Notes: generated by a model not told the origin, from the letters alone. DNA of 64,000 bases from Isoptericola sp044389085 (GCF_044389085.1 NZ_JBIRXP010000003.1:124001-188000); one strand, 5' to 3'; positions 48,100-56,923 are shown, counted from the stretch's first letter. Numbers and translations: made by a program.

Positions 48100-49734
48100 G
48101 TGAGCGACGAGAACACCTCGATCCCCGAGGCGTCCCCCGAGCCCTCCGCGGGGTCCACCGGGGCGCCGACCGCGGAACGGGCCACGGCCGCGTCCCCGGA
48201 GAGGTCGGCCACCCGCCGCCAGCGGTTCGCCGCCTGGCGGAGGGGCCGGCCCTTCTGGGGCGGCACGCTGGCGATCCTGTCCGGCCTGGTGCTGTGGTTC
48301 TCGGGCCGGCTGCAGATCGACAACTTCGAGATCCAGCTCGGCATCGAGGGCATGCAGTCGACGCTGCTCCCCGTGGCACTCGTCCTCGTGGGCGCCCTGG
48401 TGATGGCGCAGGCGCAGCACCGGGTGTTCTACGGCGTCATCATGCTGGCCGTCTCGGTCTACTCGCTGCTCGGGGTCAACCTGGGCGGCTTCGGCGTCGG
48501 CATGGTCCTCGGCGTGGTCGGCGGCATCCTCACGGTGTCCTGGATGCCGCGGCAGGCCGCCGAGGAAGCCGAGAACGCCGAAGACACCGAGGAAGCCGAG
48601 GCGGCGCCGTCGACGGACGAGGCGCCGGGCGTCGCCGCGGTGCCGGCGGACCCGCGCGCCGAGCCGCAGGAGGTCGGCCTCGCCGAGCTCCTGCCGTTCG
48701 ACGAGCAGCCGGCTCGCGGTGGGCGGCACGTGGCCGTCATCGCCGCGGTCGCCGTGCTCGCCCTCGGGGGACCGGGCACGACGGCGGTCGGGGCCGTGGC
48801 TGCGCCGGCGTCGCAGGTGAGCGCGGCGTCGGACTGCTGGGACCCGCTGGGCTGGCTCGAGTGGGCCTGCGGCGGCGACGACGAGGCCGAGCCGACGCCC
48901 AGCCCCACGCCGTCCGCCTCGGAGGGTGCGAGCGACGGCACCGACGGTGCGACGGGAGGCGCGGCCGACGACGGTGGCGCCGACGGTGGTGCTGAGGGTG
49001 GCGCCGACGACGGTGCGGAGACCGCCGCGCCGAGCGGCACGGAGGGCGAGGCCGCCGCGGGTGGCGGCGCAGCGCAGGACGAGGGCGACGGCCAGGACGC
49101 GGGCAAGGACGGCGAGGGCGGCGAGGGCGGCGAGGACGCCGCGGCGGACGACGACACCCCGGCCGACGAGCAGGCCCAGGAGGACGTCGAGGAGGAGTTC
49201 AGGCTTGAGCTCGGGCCCTGCGCGCGGATCACGTTCGGCGGCGAGTACGACATCAACGTCGCGCTGCCGGGCGACTGCGGCACGCGCGTGGACGCGAACG
49301 TCTTCTCCCAGGACGGCGAGCTCGAGACGCGGGACCTGCAGCTGCCGCTCACCGGCATCAACGGGATCGACGTGGTCAACGTGCCGGTGACGAACGACGG
49401 GCCCCGTCGTGACGCGCTGCGGATCAGCGTCGACTCCGTCAAGGTCCCCGGCTTCTGGCTCAAGACCTACGCCGAGAACGACGGCACCGTCGGCGGCACG
49501 GTCACCGACGCGGACTACGTGTCCATGGAGGGCGACGCCCAGATGTACATCTCCTCCATTCACGCGGACCTGCCCGACGGCGACGACTGGGCCGAGCTGG
49601 GCGAGAAGATCGCGGCGGGTGCGTCGCCGGTCGAGCTGCTGCTCGGCCTCACCGACGCGCGGATCGGCCTCATGGGCGCGACGTCGGACAAGCAGGTCTG
49701 GTCGCAGTTCCGCGAGCAGGTCTGGGAGGAATGA
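48100..49734 (+). CDS. DUF6114 membrane protein with long acidic C-terminal domain
   Basis: A 544-residue protein. After a hydrophilic N-terminus (about 1-48) comes the DUF6114 module of four helices (about 50-155, GGTLAILSGLVLWFSGRLQI to GMVLGVVGGILTVSW), then an acidic spacer, a second hydrophobic stretch (about 210-235), a very long Asp/Glu/Gly/Ala low-complexity segment (about 265-365), and a C-terminal beta-rich domain (about 370-544) that resembles the preceding DUF6230 protein. The C-terminal extension makes it far longer than usual DUF6114 proteins. AGGGAG precedes GTG 48100. The D2 array starts 4 bp after its stop. Confidence 0.8.
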   Translation: MSDENTSIPEASPEPSAGSTGAPTAERATAASPERSATRRQRFAAWRRGRPFWGGTLAILSGLVLWFSGRLQIDNFEIQLGIEGMQSTLLPVALVLVGALVMAQAQHRVFYGVIMLAVSVYSLLGVNLGGFGVGMVLGVVGGILTVSWMPRQAAEEAENAEDTEEAEAAPSTDEAPGVAAVPADPRAEPQEVGLAELLPFDEQPARGGRHVAVIAAVAVLALGGPGTTAVGAVAAPASQVSAASDCWDPLGWLEWACGGDDEAEPTPSPTPSASEGASDGTDGATGGAADDGGADGGAEGGADDGAETAAPSGTEGEAAAGGGAAQDEGDGQDAGKDGEGGEGGEDAAADDDTPADEQAQEDVEEEFRLELGPCARITFGGEYDINVALPGDCGTRVDANVFSQDGELETRDLQLPLTGINGIDVVNVPVTNDGPRRDALRISVDSVKVPGFWLKTYAENDGTVGGTVTDADYVSMEGDAQMYISSIHADLPDGDDWAELGEKIAAGASPVELLLGLTDARIGLMGATSDKQVWSQFREQVWEE

Positions 49735-49737
49735 CCA

Positions 49738-49937
49738 CGAGGTAGTTCCAGACCCGCCGAGGTAGTTCCAGACCCGCCGAGGTAGTTCCAGACCCGCCGA
49801 GGTAGTTCGAAGAACGACGAGGTAGTTCGCAACGGGGCGCGACCGGTCCGCCGCCCGTCGACACGCGAACTACCTCGTCGTTTCTCGGACTACCTCGGCG
49901 TTTTTCGAACTACCTCGGCAGCTCTCGGACTACCTCG
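49738..49937. repeat. Family D array (D2): five direct and four inverted units on a 20-bp pitch
   Basis: GAGGTAGTTC units start at 49739, 49759, 49779, 49799 and 49819; the complement (GAACTACCTCG or GGACTACCTCG) begins at 49867, 49887, 49907 and 49927. The pitch is exactly 20 bp in both halves. The first three units are identical (cgaggtagttccagacccgc). The centre is a 39-bp GC-rich spacer. It lies between convergent DUF6114 and menF, 4 and 10 bp from their stops. Confidence 0.97.
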
Positions 49938-49946
49938 GCATCGGGG

Positions 49947-51371
49947 TCAGTCGGCGCCGAGCGCCCACCGCATGGGCACGAGCTTCGCCTCGGACTCGGC
50001 GAGCTCGGCCTCCGGGTCGGAGGCGGCGACGATGCCGCAGCCGGCGAAGAGGCGCACGTGCCGCGGGTCGGCCGCCGAGAGCTCGGCGGACCGCAGCGCG
50101 ATGCCCCACTCGCCGTCGCCGTCGGCGCCGACCCACCCCACGGGACCGGCATAGCGGGACCTGTCCATCCCCTCGATCTCGCGGATGAGGTCGCGGGCCA
50201 CGTTCGTGGGCGTGCCGCAGACGGCGGCCGACGGGTGCAGCGCTGCGGCCAGCGTGAGCGACGACGGCGCGCGCCCGGCGGCGTCGCGCCCCCGGTCGAG
50301 GACGCCCGTCACGTCGGACGCCAGGTGCATGACGTTCGGCAGGTGCAGCACGAACGGGGCGTCCGGCACGTTCATCGACGAGCAGAACGGCTCGAGCGCG
50401 GCCGCCACGGAACGCACGGCGTACTCGTGCTCCTCGAGGTCCTTGGAGGACCGGGCGAGCTGGGCCGCGTGCAGCAGGGCGTCGTCGTCGGACATCCCGG
50501 CCTCGCGGCGGATGGTGCCGGCCAGCACGCGGGACGTGACGAGCCCCTTCTCACTGCGCACCAGCAGCTCGGGGGTGGCGCCGACCATGCCGGAGACGGA
50601 GAACGTCCAGCAGGCGGCGTAGCGGTCGGCGAGCCGGCGCAGCAGCCAGCGCGGGTCCAGGGGGTGCTCGGTGGTGGCGAGCACGTCGCGCGCCAGCACC
50701 ACCTTCTCGAGCGCGCCCGACTGGATGCGGGCGACGCCCTCGCGCACGACGGCGGGCCAGTCGGCGGCGGCGACCGCGCCGTCGGCGAAGCGGACCCGGC
50801 CGGGCGCGGTGACGTCCGCGCGCGGCTCGCGGTGCAGCGCGGCGGTGCCGGGGGCGGCGTCGAGGCTCGCGCCGGGGGTGATGGTGGTCATCCAGGTGAC
50901 GCCCGCACGCCGCCCGACGACGACGCGCGGCACGACGAGCGACCCGTCGGGCCGGGGATGGCCGGCGTCGTCGCCGTCCTGGTCGTCGAGCTGGCCGGCG
51001 TCGTCGAACGCGAACGTGCCGAACGCGACGGGGCCGGTGCCGGGCAGGCGCACGTCGTCGCGTACGACCGCCCGCTGGAGGGTGGCCTGCCAGGCGGCCT
51101 CGGCGTCGGCGAACCGGCCCGGGCCGAAGGTGTCGAAGCGGAGCGCCTCGCCCCAGCCGACGATGCCGTCCCCTCGGCGCACCCAGCTCAGCGGGCGGGT
51201 GTCCGGCAGGAGGTCGACGAGGGCGGTGAGGCCGCCCGGCAGGTCGTCGATCCGGGTGGTGCGGACCAGGAGCGCGAGGGGCTCCGTGGCCGGCGCTGTC
51301 GCGGGATCGGGGCTGGTGCCTGTGGTCGTGCCCGGACGGGGGCGCGGCGCCGGCAGGGGCGTGGCGGACAT
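49947..51371 (-). CDS. menF: Isochorismate synthase MenF
   Basis: Converts chorismate to isochorismate, the entry to menaquinone synthesis. 474 residues of the chorismate-binding family. The catalytic base region is SGALEKVVLARDV (about 230-242), followed by ELLVRSEKGLVTSRVLAGTIRR, the metal-binding Glu region SSKDLEEHEYAVRSVAAAL, the HPSAAVCGTPTNVA motif, and the C-terminal GWVGADGDGEWGIALRSAE with Mg-ligand Glu residues. The ATG at 51371 has TACTCT 7 bp upstream. An Ala/Pro-rich N-terminus (about 1-40) is not conserved. A siderophore role (EntC) is possible in principle, but the men context argues for MenF. Confidence 0.93.
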   Translation of the reverse strand: MSATPLPAPRPRPGTTTGTSPDPATAPATEPLALLVRTTRIDDLPGGLTALVDLLPDTRPLSWVRRGDGIVGWGEALRFDTFGPGRFADAEAAWQATLQRAVVRDDVRLPGTGPVAFGTFAFDDAGQLDDQDGDDAGHPRPDGSLVVPRVVVGRRAGVTWMTTITPGASLDAAPGTAALHREPRADVTAPGRVRFADGAVAAADWPAVVREGVARIQSGALEKVVLARDVLATTEHPLDPRWLLRRLADRYAACWTFSVSGMVGATPELLVRSEKGLVTSRVLAGTIRREAGMSDDDALLHAAQLARSSKDLEEHEYAVRSVAAALEPFCSSMNVPDAPFVLHLPNVMHLASDVTGVLDRGRDAAGRAPSSLTLAAALHPSAAVCGTPTNVARDLIREIEGMDRSRYAGPVGWVGADGDGEWGIALRSAELSAADPRHVRLFAGCGIVAASDPEAELAESEAKLVPMRWALGAD

Positions 51372-51378
51372 CGGCTCC

Positions 51379-51384
51379 AGAGTA
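51379..51384 (-). promoter_or_regulatory. Probable -10 box of menF
   Basis: TACTCT on the minus strand, 7 bp before ATG 51371. Confidence 0.5.
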
Positions 51385-51451
51385 CGCCCGACGACCCGCC
51401 ACGCCCCGCTCACGGTGCGCTTCTCACCGATGCCTCACGCGTGGGGCGAGG

Positions 51452-52933
51452 TCACGTGGTCGCCGCACCGTCGTGGCGCTCGTCCGCCGCGGTCCGGGGC
51501 CGGGTCGAGCGGTTGAGCACGCCGTCGTCCGCGAGGTCGTCGAGCTGGTCGTCGTCGACGGCCTTGCTCGCGGTCCCCTTGACGAAGACCGACGGGTTCT
51601 CGGGCGTGCCGGCCTTGATGTGGTTGAACAGGATGTTCAGCAGGATCGCCATGAGCGCGGCCGAGCTGATCCCCGAGTGGAAGATGGTGCCGAACCACGT
51701 GGGGAACTGGTCGTAGAAGTCGGGCTTGGCGATCGGGACCATGCCGAACGAGATCGACGCCGCCACGATGATGAGGTTCATCGAGTTCTTGTAGTCGACC
51801 TTGGCCAGGGTGCGGATGCCCGACGCCGCCACCGAGCCGAACAGCACCACGCCGGCGCCGCCGAGCACGGGGGTCGGGACGGCGGCCACGACGCGGCCCA
51901 GCACGGGCAGCAGGCCGAGAACCACGAGGATCACGCCGCCGGCCGAGACGACGAAGCGCGACTTCACCCCGGTGATCGCGACCAGGCCCACGTTCTGGGC
52001 GAACGCGGACTGCGTGAAGGAGCCGAGGACGGGGGAGACGACGGACGACGCCATGTCGGCGCGCAGCCCGTCGGCGATCCGCTTGCGGTCCACCTTGGTG
52101 CCGACGATCTCGCCGACGGCGATGATGTCCGCCGTCGTCTCCGTGAGCGTCACGAGGATGACGATGAGCATCGACACGATGGCGGCGATCTCGAACGTCG
52201 GGGCGCCGAAGCTGAACGGCGTCGGGAACGCGAAGACCGGCCCCTCGCCGACCCCGGAGAAGTCCGCCATCCCGAGCGCGAGCGCGATGAGCGTGCCCGC
52301 CACGATCGCGATGAGGATCGACAGCCGCGAGACGACGCCGGAGCCCACCTTGGACAGCAGGATGACGATCGCGAAGGTGCCGAAGGCGAGCCCGATGTTG
52401 CTCACCGAGCCGTAGTCGGGCGCCTCCGCGTCCCCGCCCATCGCCCAGTTCGCCGCCACCGGCATGAGGGTCAGGCCGATCGTCGTGATGACGACGCCGG
52501 TGACCACGGGCGGGAAGAACCTGATGATCTGGGCGAAGAACGGCGCGATGAGGAACCCGATCGCCGACGCGACGAGCACCGCCCCGAGGACCGCGGGGAT
52601 GCCGCCCCCGCCGCCGACGATCGCGACCATGGTGGAGACGCCCGCGAACGACACCCCCTGCACGAGCGGGAGCCGGGAGCCGAAGAACGGGATCCCGACC
52701 GTCTGCAGGATCGTCGCGAGCCCGCCCATGAAGAGCGAGGCGGCGATGAGCGTGCCGATCTCCGCCGAGGTGAGGCCTGCGGCACCGCCCACGATGAGCG
52801 GTGGCGCGATGATGCCGCCGTACATCGTCAGGACGTGCTGGAAGCCGTACCCGAACGTGGCGCCGATCGGCAGGCGCTCGTCCTCGGGACGTGCGGGACC
52901 GGTCGCCGGGCGGGTGGGTGCGGACCGTGACAT
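51452..52933 (-). CDS. NCS2-family uracil/xanthine permease
   Basis: A 493-residue nucleobase:cation symporter with fourteen helices. NCS2 motifs: FQHVLTMYGG at the first helix, LTETTADIIAVGEIVG (about residues 280-295, substrate-binding Glu region) and SAFAQNVGLVAITGVKSRFV (about 325-345, typical NCS2 motif). The match is closer to xanthine/urate permeases than to uracil carriers. The next gene upstream on the same strand encodes a guanine/8-oxoguanine-type deaminase, pointing to purine salvage. A TTCCG-N5-CGGAA dyad precedes it. Confidence 0.92.
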   Translation of the reverse strand: MSRSAPTRPATGPARPEDERLPIGATFGYGFQHVLTMYGGIIAPPLIVGGAAGLTSAEIGTLIAASLFMGGLATILQTVGIPFFGSRLPLVQGVSFAGVSTMVAIVGGGGGIPAVLGAVLVASAIGFLIAPFFAQIIRFFPPVVTGVVITTIGLTLMPVAANWAMGGDAEAPDYGSVSNIGLAFGTFAIVILLSKVGSGVVSRLSILIAIVAGTLIALALGMADFSGVGEGPVFAFPTPFSFGAPTFEIAAIVSMLIVILVTLTETTADIIAVGEIVGTKVDRKRIADGLRADMASSVVSPVLGSFTQSAFAQNVGLVAITGVKSRFVVSAGGVILVVLGLLPVLGRVVAAVPTPVLGGAGVVLFGSVAASGIRTLAKVDYKNSMNLIIVAASISFGMVPIAKPDFYDQFPTWFGTIFHSGISSAALMAILLNILFNHIKAGTPENPSVFVKGTASKAVDDDQLDDLADDGVLNRSTRPRTAADERHDGAATT

Positions 52934-52966
52934 AGCGGACCTCCTCGTGCGCTATCAAGGGCCTAT

Positions 52967-52983
52967 CTTCCGATGTACGGAAG
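52967..52983. promoter_or_regulatory. Operator candidate upstream of purine permease
   Basis: CTTCCGATGTACGGAAG has 6-bp perfect arms with a 5-bp centre; a further GGAA-N6-TTCC follows at once (52979-52992). It lies 34 bp before the permease start. The likely binder is a purine-catabolism regulator of unknown family, not encoded here. Confidence 0.5.
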
Positions 52984-53099
52984 AAGCATTCCACTATTCG
53001 ACCGGCGCGGGTCGGCGATGTCAACCCTTCTAGGGGACGGAACTGCTCGGTGCCGGGCGGTGCAGGGCCGGTGCAGGTCGGTGCTCGCCGGGTGCGGGG

Positions 53100-54455
53100 T
53101 CAGCCCGCCACGAGCCGGCGCGCCGCCTCGCGGTGCTCGGCCAGCAGCGCGGGCAGGTCGAGGCCGACCACGGCGCCGTCCGTGACGCGCCACTCGCCGC
53201 CGACCATCACCCGGTCGGCGCGGTCGGCGCCGCACAGCAGCAGCGCCGCCACCGGGTCGTGCGATCCGGAGAAGCGCGGCTCGTCCATGCGCCACAGCGC
53301 GAGGTCGGCCTGCTTGCCGACGCCGAGCACGCCGAGGTCGTCGCGGCCCAGCACGCGGGCCGAGCCGCGCGTGGCCCAGCCGAGGGCGCGGGCCACGGGA
53401 ACCGAGGCACCGTACCTGAGCCGCTGCAGGTACAGCGCCTGGCGGGCCTCGGGCATCATCGTCGACGCGTCGTTCGACGCCGAGCCGTCGACGCCCAGGC
53501 CGACCGGGGCGCCGGCGTCCTCCAGCTCCAGGACGCGGGCCGTGCCGGACGCGAGCCGCATGTTCGACGTCGGGCAGTGCGCCACACCCGTGCCCGCCGC
53601 CCCGAGCCGGGCGATCTCCGCGTCGTCGAAATGGATGCCGTGACCCAGCCAGGTCCGGTCGGTGAGCCAGCCGACCGACTCGAGGTAGTCCACGGTGCGC
53701 ATGCCGAACCGCTCGCGCAGGAATTCCTCCTCGTCGATCGTCTCGGCCAGGTGCGTGTGCAGGCGCACGTCGTGGCGCTCGGCCAGGTCCGCCGTGTCGC
53801 GCATGGTCTCCGGCGTCACCGAGAACGGCGAGCAGGGCGCGAGCGCGATCTGGACCCGCGCCCCGGCGCCCCGCTCGTGGTAGGCGGAGATCAGCCGCTC
53901 GGAGTCGGCGAGGATGGTGTCCGGGTCCTGCACCACCGACTGGGGCGGCAGGCCGCCGTCGTCCACGCCGAGCGTCATCGAGCCGCGGGTGAGCGTGGCG
54001 CGCATCCCCAGCTCGCGGACCGCCGTCACCTGGAGGTCGATGGCGTCGTCCAGGCCCGCCGGGAACACGTAGTGGTGGTCCGCCGCGGTCGTGCAGCCCG
54101 ACAGCAGGAGCTCGGTGAGCGCCACCCTGGTCGCGAGCTCGTGGGCCCGCGGCGTCAGCCGTGCCCAGACCGGGTAGAGCGTGGTGAGCCAGGGGAACAG
54201 CTCGGCGTCGGCGACCGGACCCCAGGCGCGCGTGAGGGTCTGGTAGAAGTGATGGTGGGTGTTGATCAGGCCGGGCGTGACGACGTGCTCGGACGCGTCG
54301 AACGTCTCCCCGACCGGGGTCGACGGGCTCGCCCCCGCCGCGACCAGCTCGGTGATCACGCCGTCGGTGACGACGACGCCGCCCCGCGCGTCAGGAGCGT
54401 CGGGCGCGTCGTCGGCGGTGAAGACGGCCAGCGGGTTCTTGATCCAGGTGCTCAT
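53100..54455 (-). CDS. 8-Oxoguanine/guanine-type deaminase (amidohydrolase)
   Basis: A 451-residue metal-dependent amidohydrolase of the guanine/8-oxoguanine deaminase and atrazine chlorohydrolase (TrzN/AtzB-like) group. Metal motif LINTHHHFYQTLTRAWG (about residues 67-83), the HTHLAET histidine (about 240-246), LGHGIHFDD and the second-metal Asp in GLGVDGSASNDAS. The THHHFYQ sequence is typical of 8-oxoguanine deaminase. GAGGAGG lies 7 bp before ATG 54455. With the purine permease downstream it suggests uptake and deamination of purines. Exact substrate is inferred. Confidence 0.87.
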   Translation of the reverse strand: MSTWIKNPLAVFTADDAPDAPDARGGVVVTDGVITELVAAGASPSTPVGETFDASEHVVTPGLINTHHHFYQTLTRAWGPVADAELFPWLTTLYPVWARLTPRAHELATRVALTELLLSGCTTAADHHYVFPAGLDDAIDLQVTAVRELGMRATLTRGSMTLGVDDGGLPPQSVVQDPDTILADSERLISAYHERGAGARVQIALAPCSPFSVTPETMRDTADLAERHDVRLHTHLAETIDEEEFLRERFGMRTVDYLESVGWLTDRTWLGHGIHFDDAEIARLGAAGTGVAHCPTSNMRLASGTARVLELEDAGAPVGLGVDGSASNDASTMMPEARQALYLQRLRYGASVPVARALGWATRGSARVLGRDDLGVLGVGKQADLALWRMDEPRFSGSHDPVAALLLCGADRADRVMVGGEWRVTDGAVVGLDLPALLAEHREAARRLVAG

Positions 54456-54692
54456 CGGTGCCTCCTCGGCGGCGGCGTCCCGGAGAGCGGCGCCGCGTCG
54501 CGCCGGCTCAGTGGTCCTGTCTGCCGATCCAGGGAGCGACGGCACCGCGCCGTCCTCGCCCTGGACGCTAGGTCACCGCGGCCGCGCCGGCAACGGGCGC
54601 GCGGAGACGGTCGTCGGACGCCCGTCCGCGGAGCGGTGCGGCGGCGCCCCCCTGCGGCCGGGGAGGCGGGCCCGCGTGCGACGATGACGTCC

Positions 54693-55388
54693 ATGTCCCG
54701 AGCCAGCCTGGAGAAGAAGCCCGCCGAGGTCGCGTCGATGTTCGACGGGATCGCGAAGCGCTACGACCTCGTCAACGACCTCGTCTCGCTGGGCCAGGAC
54801 CGGCGCTGGCGGCGCGCGGTGGTCGACGCCGTGGCCGCCGTGCCGGGCGAGCGGGTGCTCGACCTCGCGGCCGGCACGGGGACGTCGAGCGAGCCGTTCG
54901 CCGCCGACGGCGCGCTGGTGGTGCCGTCCGACTTCAGCCTCGGCATGCTGGCCGTGGGCAAGGAGCGCCGCCCGGACCTGCCGTTCGTCGCGGGCGACGC
55001 GACCCGGCTGCCGTTCGCGGACGGCGCGTTCGACGCGGTGACGATCAGCTTCGGGCTGCGCAACGTCGTCGACACCGACGCGGCGCTGCGCGAGATGCTG
55101 CGCGTGGTGCGGCCCGGCGGGCGCGTGGTGATCTGCGAGTTCTCCACGCCGACGTGGGCCCCGTTCCGCACGGTGTACATGGAGTACCTCATGCGTGCCC
55201 TGCCCGTGGTGGCGGGCGCGGTGACGCGCGACCGCGGGTCGTACGACTACCTCGCCGAGTCCATCCGCAGCTGGCCCGACCAGGCCGCCCTCGGCCGTCG
55301 GCTCCTCGACGCCGGCTGGGACCGCGTGTCCTACCGCAACCTCACCGGCGGCATCGTGGCGCTGCACCGGGCCGTCCGCCCGGCCTGA
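54693..55388 (+). CDS. menG: Demethylmenaquinone methyltransferase
   Basis: SAM-dependent C-methylation of demethylmenaquinone, giving menaquinone. 231 residues. SAM motif I is VLDLAAGTGTSSEPFA (about residues 50-65); UbiE/MenG signatures are EVASMFDGIAKRYDLVNDLVSLGQDRRWRR at the N-terminus, ISFGLRNVVDTDAALREMLRVVRPGGRVVICEFS, and the C-terminal YLAESIRSWPDQ. ATG 54693 is chosen because the protein then starts SRASLEKKPAEVASMF, as in mycobacterial homologues; ATG 54684 is an alternative. Divergent from the deaminase gene. Confidence 0.95.
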   Translation: MSRASLEKKPAEVASMFDGIAKRYDLVNDLVSLGQDRRWRRAVVDAVAAVPGERVLDLAAGTGTSSEPFAADGALVVPSDFSLGMLAVGKERRPDLPFVAGDATRLPFADGAFDAVTISFGLRNVVDTDAALREMLRVVRPGGRVVICEFSTPTWAPFRTVYMEYLMRALPVVAGAVTRDRGSYDYLAESIRSWPDQAALGRRLLDAGWDRVSYRNLTGGIVALHRAVRPA

Positions 55389-55400
55389 CCTTCCCCATCG

Positions 55401-55470
55401 CTCGGCGCGGCAGTTCGTGCCGAGGGCGGCAGTTCGAGCTGCCGCCGCGAACGCGAAGTGCCGCGCCGAG
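55401..55470. repeat. Palindromic element E1 (family E)
   Basis: Outer arms CTCGGCGCGGCAGTTCG (55401-55417) and complement (one mismatch, 55454-55470), inner perfect stem GCGGCAG/CTGCCGC around TTCGAG. It begins 13 bp after the menG stop. It shares GCGGCAGTTCG with E2. Confidence 0.9.
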
Positions 55471-55529
55471 CGGTCGGGACCTGGCTCTTTGACGCCCGCG
55501 CGGGCCCCGGCGTATCGTCGCTGCGATCC

Positions 55530-55541
55530 TGAAACGATTCA
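55530..55541 (+). promoter_or_regulatory. LacI-type operator candidate upstream of MFS gene
   Basis: TGAAACGATTCA, one step from the symmetric TGAAACGTTTCA-type LacI-family operator, 46 bp before the MFS start. No LacI gene is in the window. Confidence 0.5.
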
Positions 55542-55586
55542 AAGACGACGTTCAGCACGACGGCGTACGCAGGGAAGGCACGGTCG

Positions 55587-56909
55587 ATGACGACACCACA
55601 CAGCGCGACGGCGGGCGGAGGCTCCCGACTGCACGGCTACCGGGCGACGGTCGCGGTCGCGATGTCCAACTACATCGAGGCGGGCTCGATCATCGCGCTC
55701 GCCACCAGCCTCACGCTCTGGCAGGAGCACTTCGGGCTGAGCAACCTGGCCATCGGGCTCGCCGCGGCCCTCAGCGCCAACGCGTTCGGCGCCGCCGTGG
55801 GCGCGATGATCGGCGGGCCGCTCGGCGACCGGTACGGGCGCAAGTTCATCTACACCTACGACCTGCTGCTGTACATGCTCGGTACGGCGTTCATCATCTT
55901 CGCGGGCGCTCCGTGGATGCTGTTCACCGGCATCGTGCTCACGGGCATCGCGGTCGGCGCCGGCGTGCCGGTGGCGTGGACGTACATCGCGGAGGAGGCC
56001 CCCGACGACCAGCGGGCCAAGCACGTCGGCACGGCCCAGCTCGCGTGGTCGCTCGGGCCGTTCGTGGGCTTCGTGCTCGCGACCGCGCTGGTCCCGCTCG
56101 GCCTGCTGGGCAGCCGCATCATCTTCGCGCACCTGTTCGTCATCGCGTTCGTCACCTGGTGGGTGCGGCGCGGGCTGGCGGAGTCGGACGTCTGGAAGGA
56201 GTCGAACGCCAAGCAGGTGGCCCTCGGCCGCAGGCGCCGCGGCTTCCGCGAGCTGATCTCGCACCCGCAGAACGTCAAGGCCCTGCTGTTCCTCGTCGGC
56301 GTCTACGCCCTGTGGAACACGGTGGCCGGGCAGGCCGGCATCTTCATGCCGCGCGTGTACCAGACGGCCGGCGTCGAGAGCGCCGTGGCGCAGAACCTGC
56401 TGCAGGTGCTCGTCTGGGGCCTGACGTCGGCGGCCACCTTCTGGGGCTTCATGAGGTACGGCGACCGGGTGAGCCGCCGGCTGCTGTACGGCGTCGGCGC
56501 GGCGATGGCCGTCGCGGCGTGGATGATCCTCGCGTTCGTCCCGCACGTCTCGATGCCCCTGCTCATCGCGTACGCGGTCCTGTGGGGCGTGTCCGCCGGC
56601 ATCGGTGCCCAGGCGTTCTACGCGCTGTGGACCGCGGAGCTCTTCGCCACGGCGTACCGCGCGTCGGCCCAGGGCGTGCTCTTCTTCGTCGCGCGCATCG
56701 CGGTCGGCCTGCTGAGCTACCTGTTCCCGACCATGCTCGCCGAGCAGGGCGTGCCGTTCGTCGGCGGGATCATGGTGGCGCTCCTCGTCGCCTCGCTGGT
56801 GATCGGCGTCGTCTGGACGCCCGACACCGCGGGCAAGAGCCTCGAGGAGATCGAGAAGGAGCGCTACGGCGCCGACCTCGACGACGCGGAGGCCGTGCCC
56901 ACGCGCTGA
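55587..56909 (+). CDS. MFS transporter (sugar/metabolite:H+ symporter type)
   Basis: A 440-residue twelve-helix transporter. MFS signatures: GGPLGDRYGRKFIYTYD (about residues 72-88) between helices 2 and 3, PVAWTYIAEEAPDDQRAKHVG in the first half, and a shorter RYGDRVSRRLLY counterpart in the second. The C-terminus DTAGKSLEEIEKERYG resembles the PETKGxSLEEIE ending of the sugar-porter subfamily, so a sugar or polyol such as inositol is a reasonable guess. The upstream LacI-type operator supports carbohydrate control. Flanked by palindromes E1 and E2. Confidence 0.87.
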   Translation: MTTPHSATAGGGSRLHGYRATVAVAMSNYIEAGSIIALATSLTLWQEHFGLSNLAIGLAAALSANAFGAAVGAMIGGPLGDRYGRKFIYTYDLLLYMLGTAFIIFAGAPWMLFTGIVLTGIAVGAGVPVAWTYIAEEAPDDQRAKHVGTAQLAWSLGPFVGFVLATALVPLGLLGSRIIFAHLFVIAFVTWWVRRGLAESDVWKESNAKQVALGRRRRGFRELISHPQNVKALLFLVGVYALWNTVAGQAGIFMPRVYQTAGVESAVAQNLLQVLVWGLTSAATFWGFMRYGDRVSRRLLYGVGAAMAVAAWMILAFVPHVSMPLLIAYAVLWGVSAGIGAQAFYALWTAELFATAYRASAQGVLFFVARIAVGLLSYLFPTMLAEQGVPFVGGIMVALLVASLVIGVVWTPDTAGKSLEEIEKERYGADLDDAEAVPTR

Positions 56910-56923
56910 TCTCGCTCACGACG

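Noticed and set aside
49738..49937. CRISPR array
   Set aside because: Units are about 10-12 bp conserved on a 20-bp pitch, spacers are not unique, half the units are inverted, and there are no cas genes.
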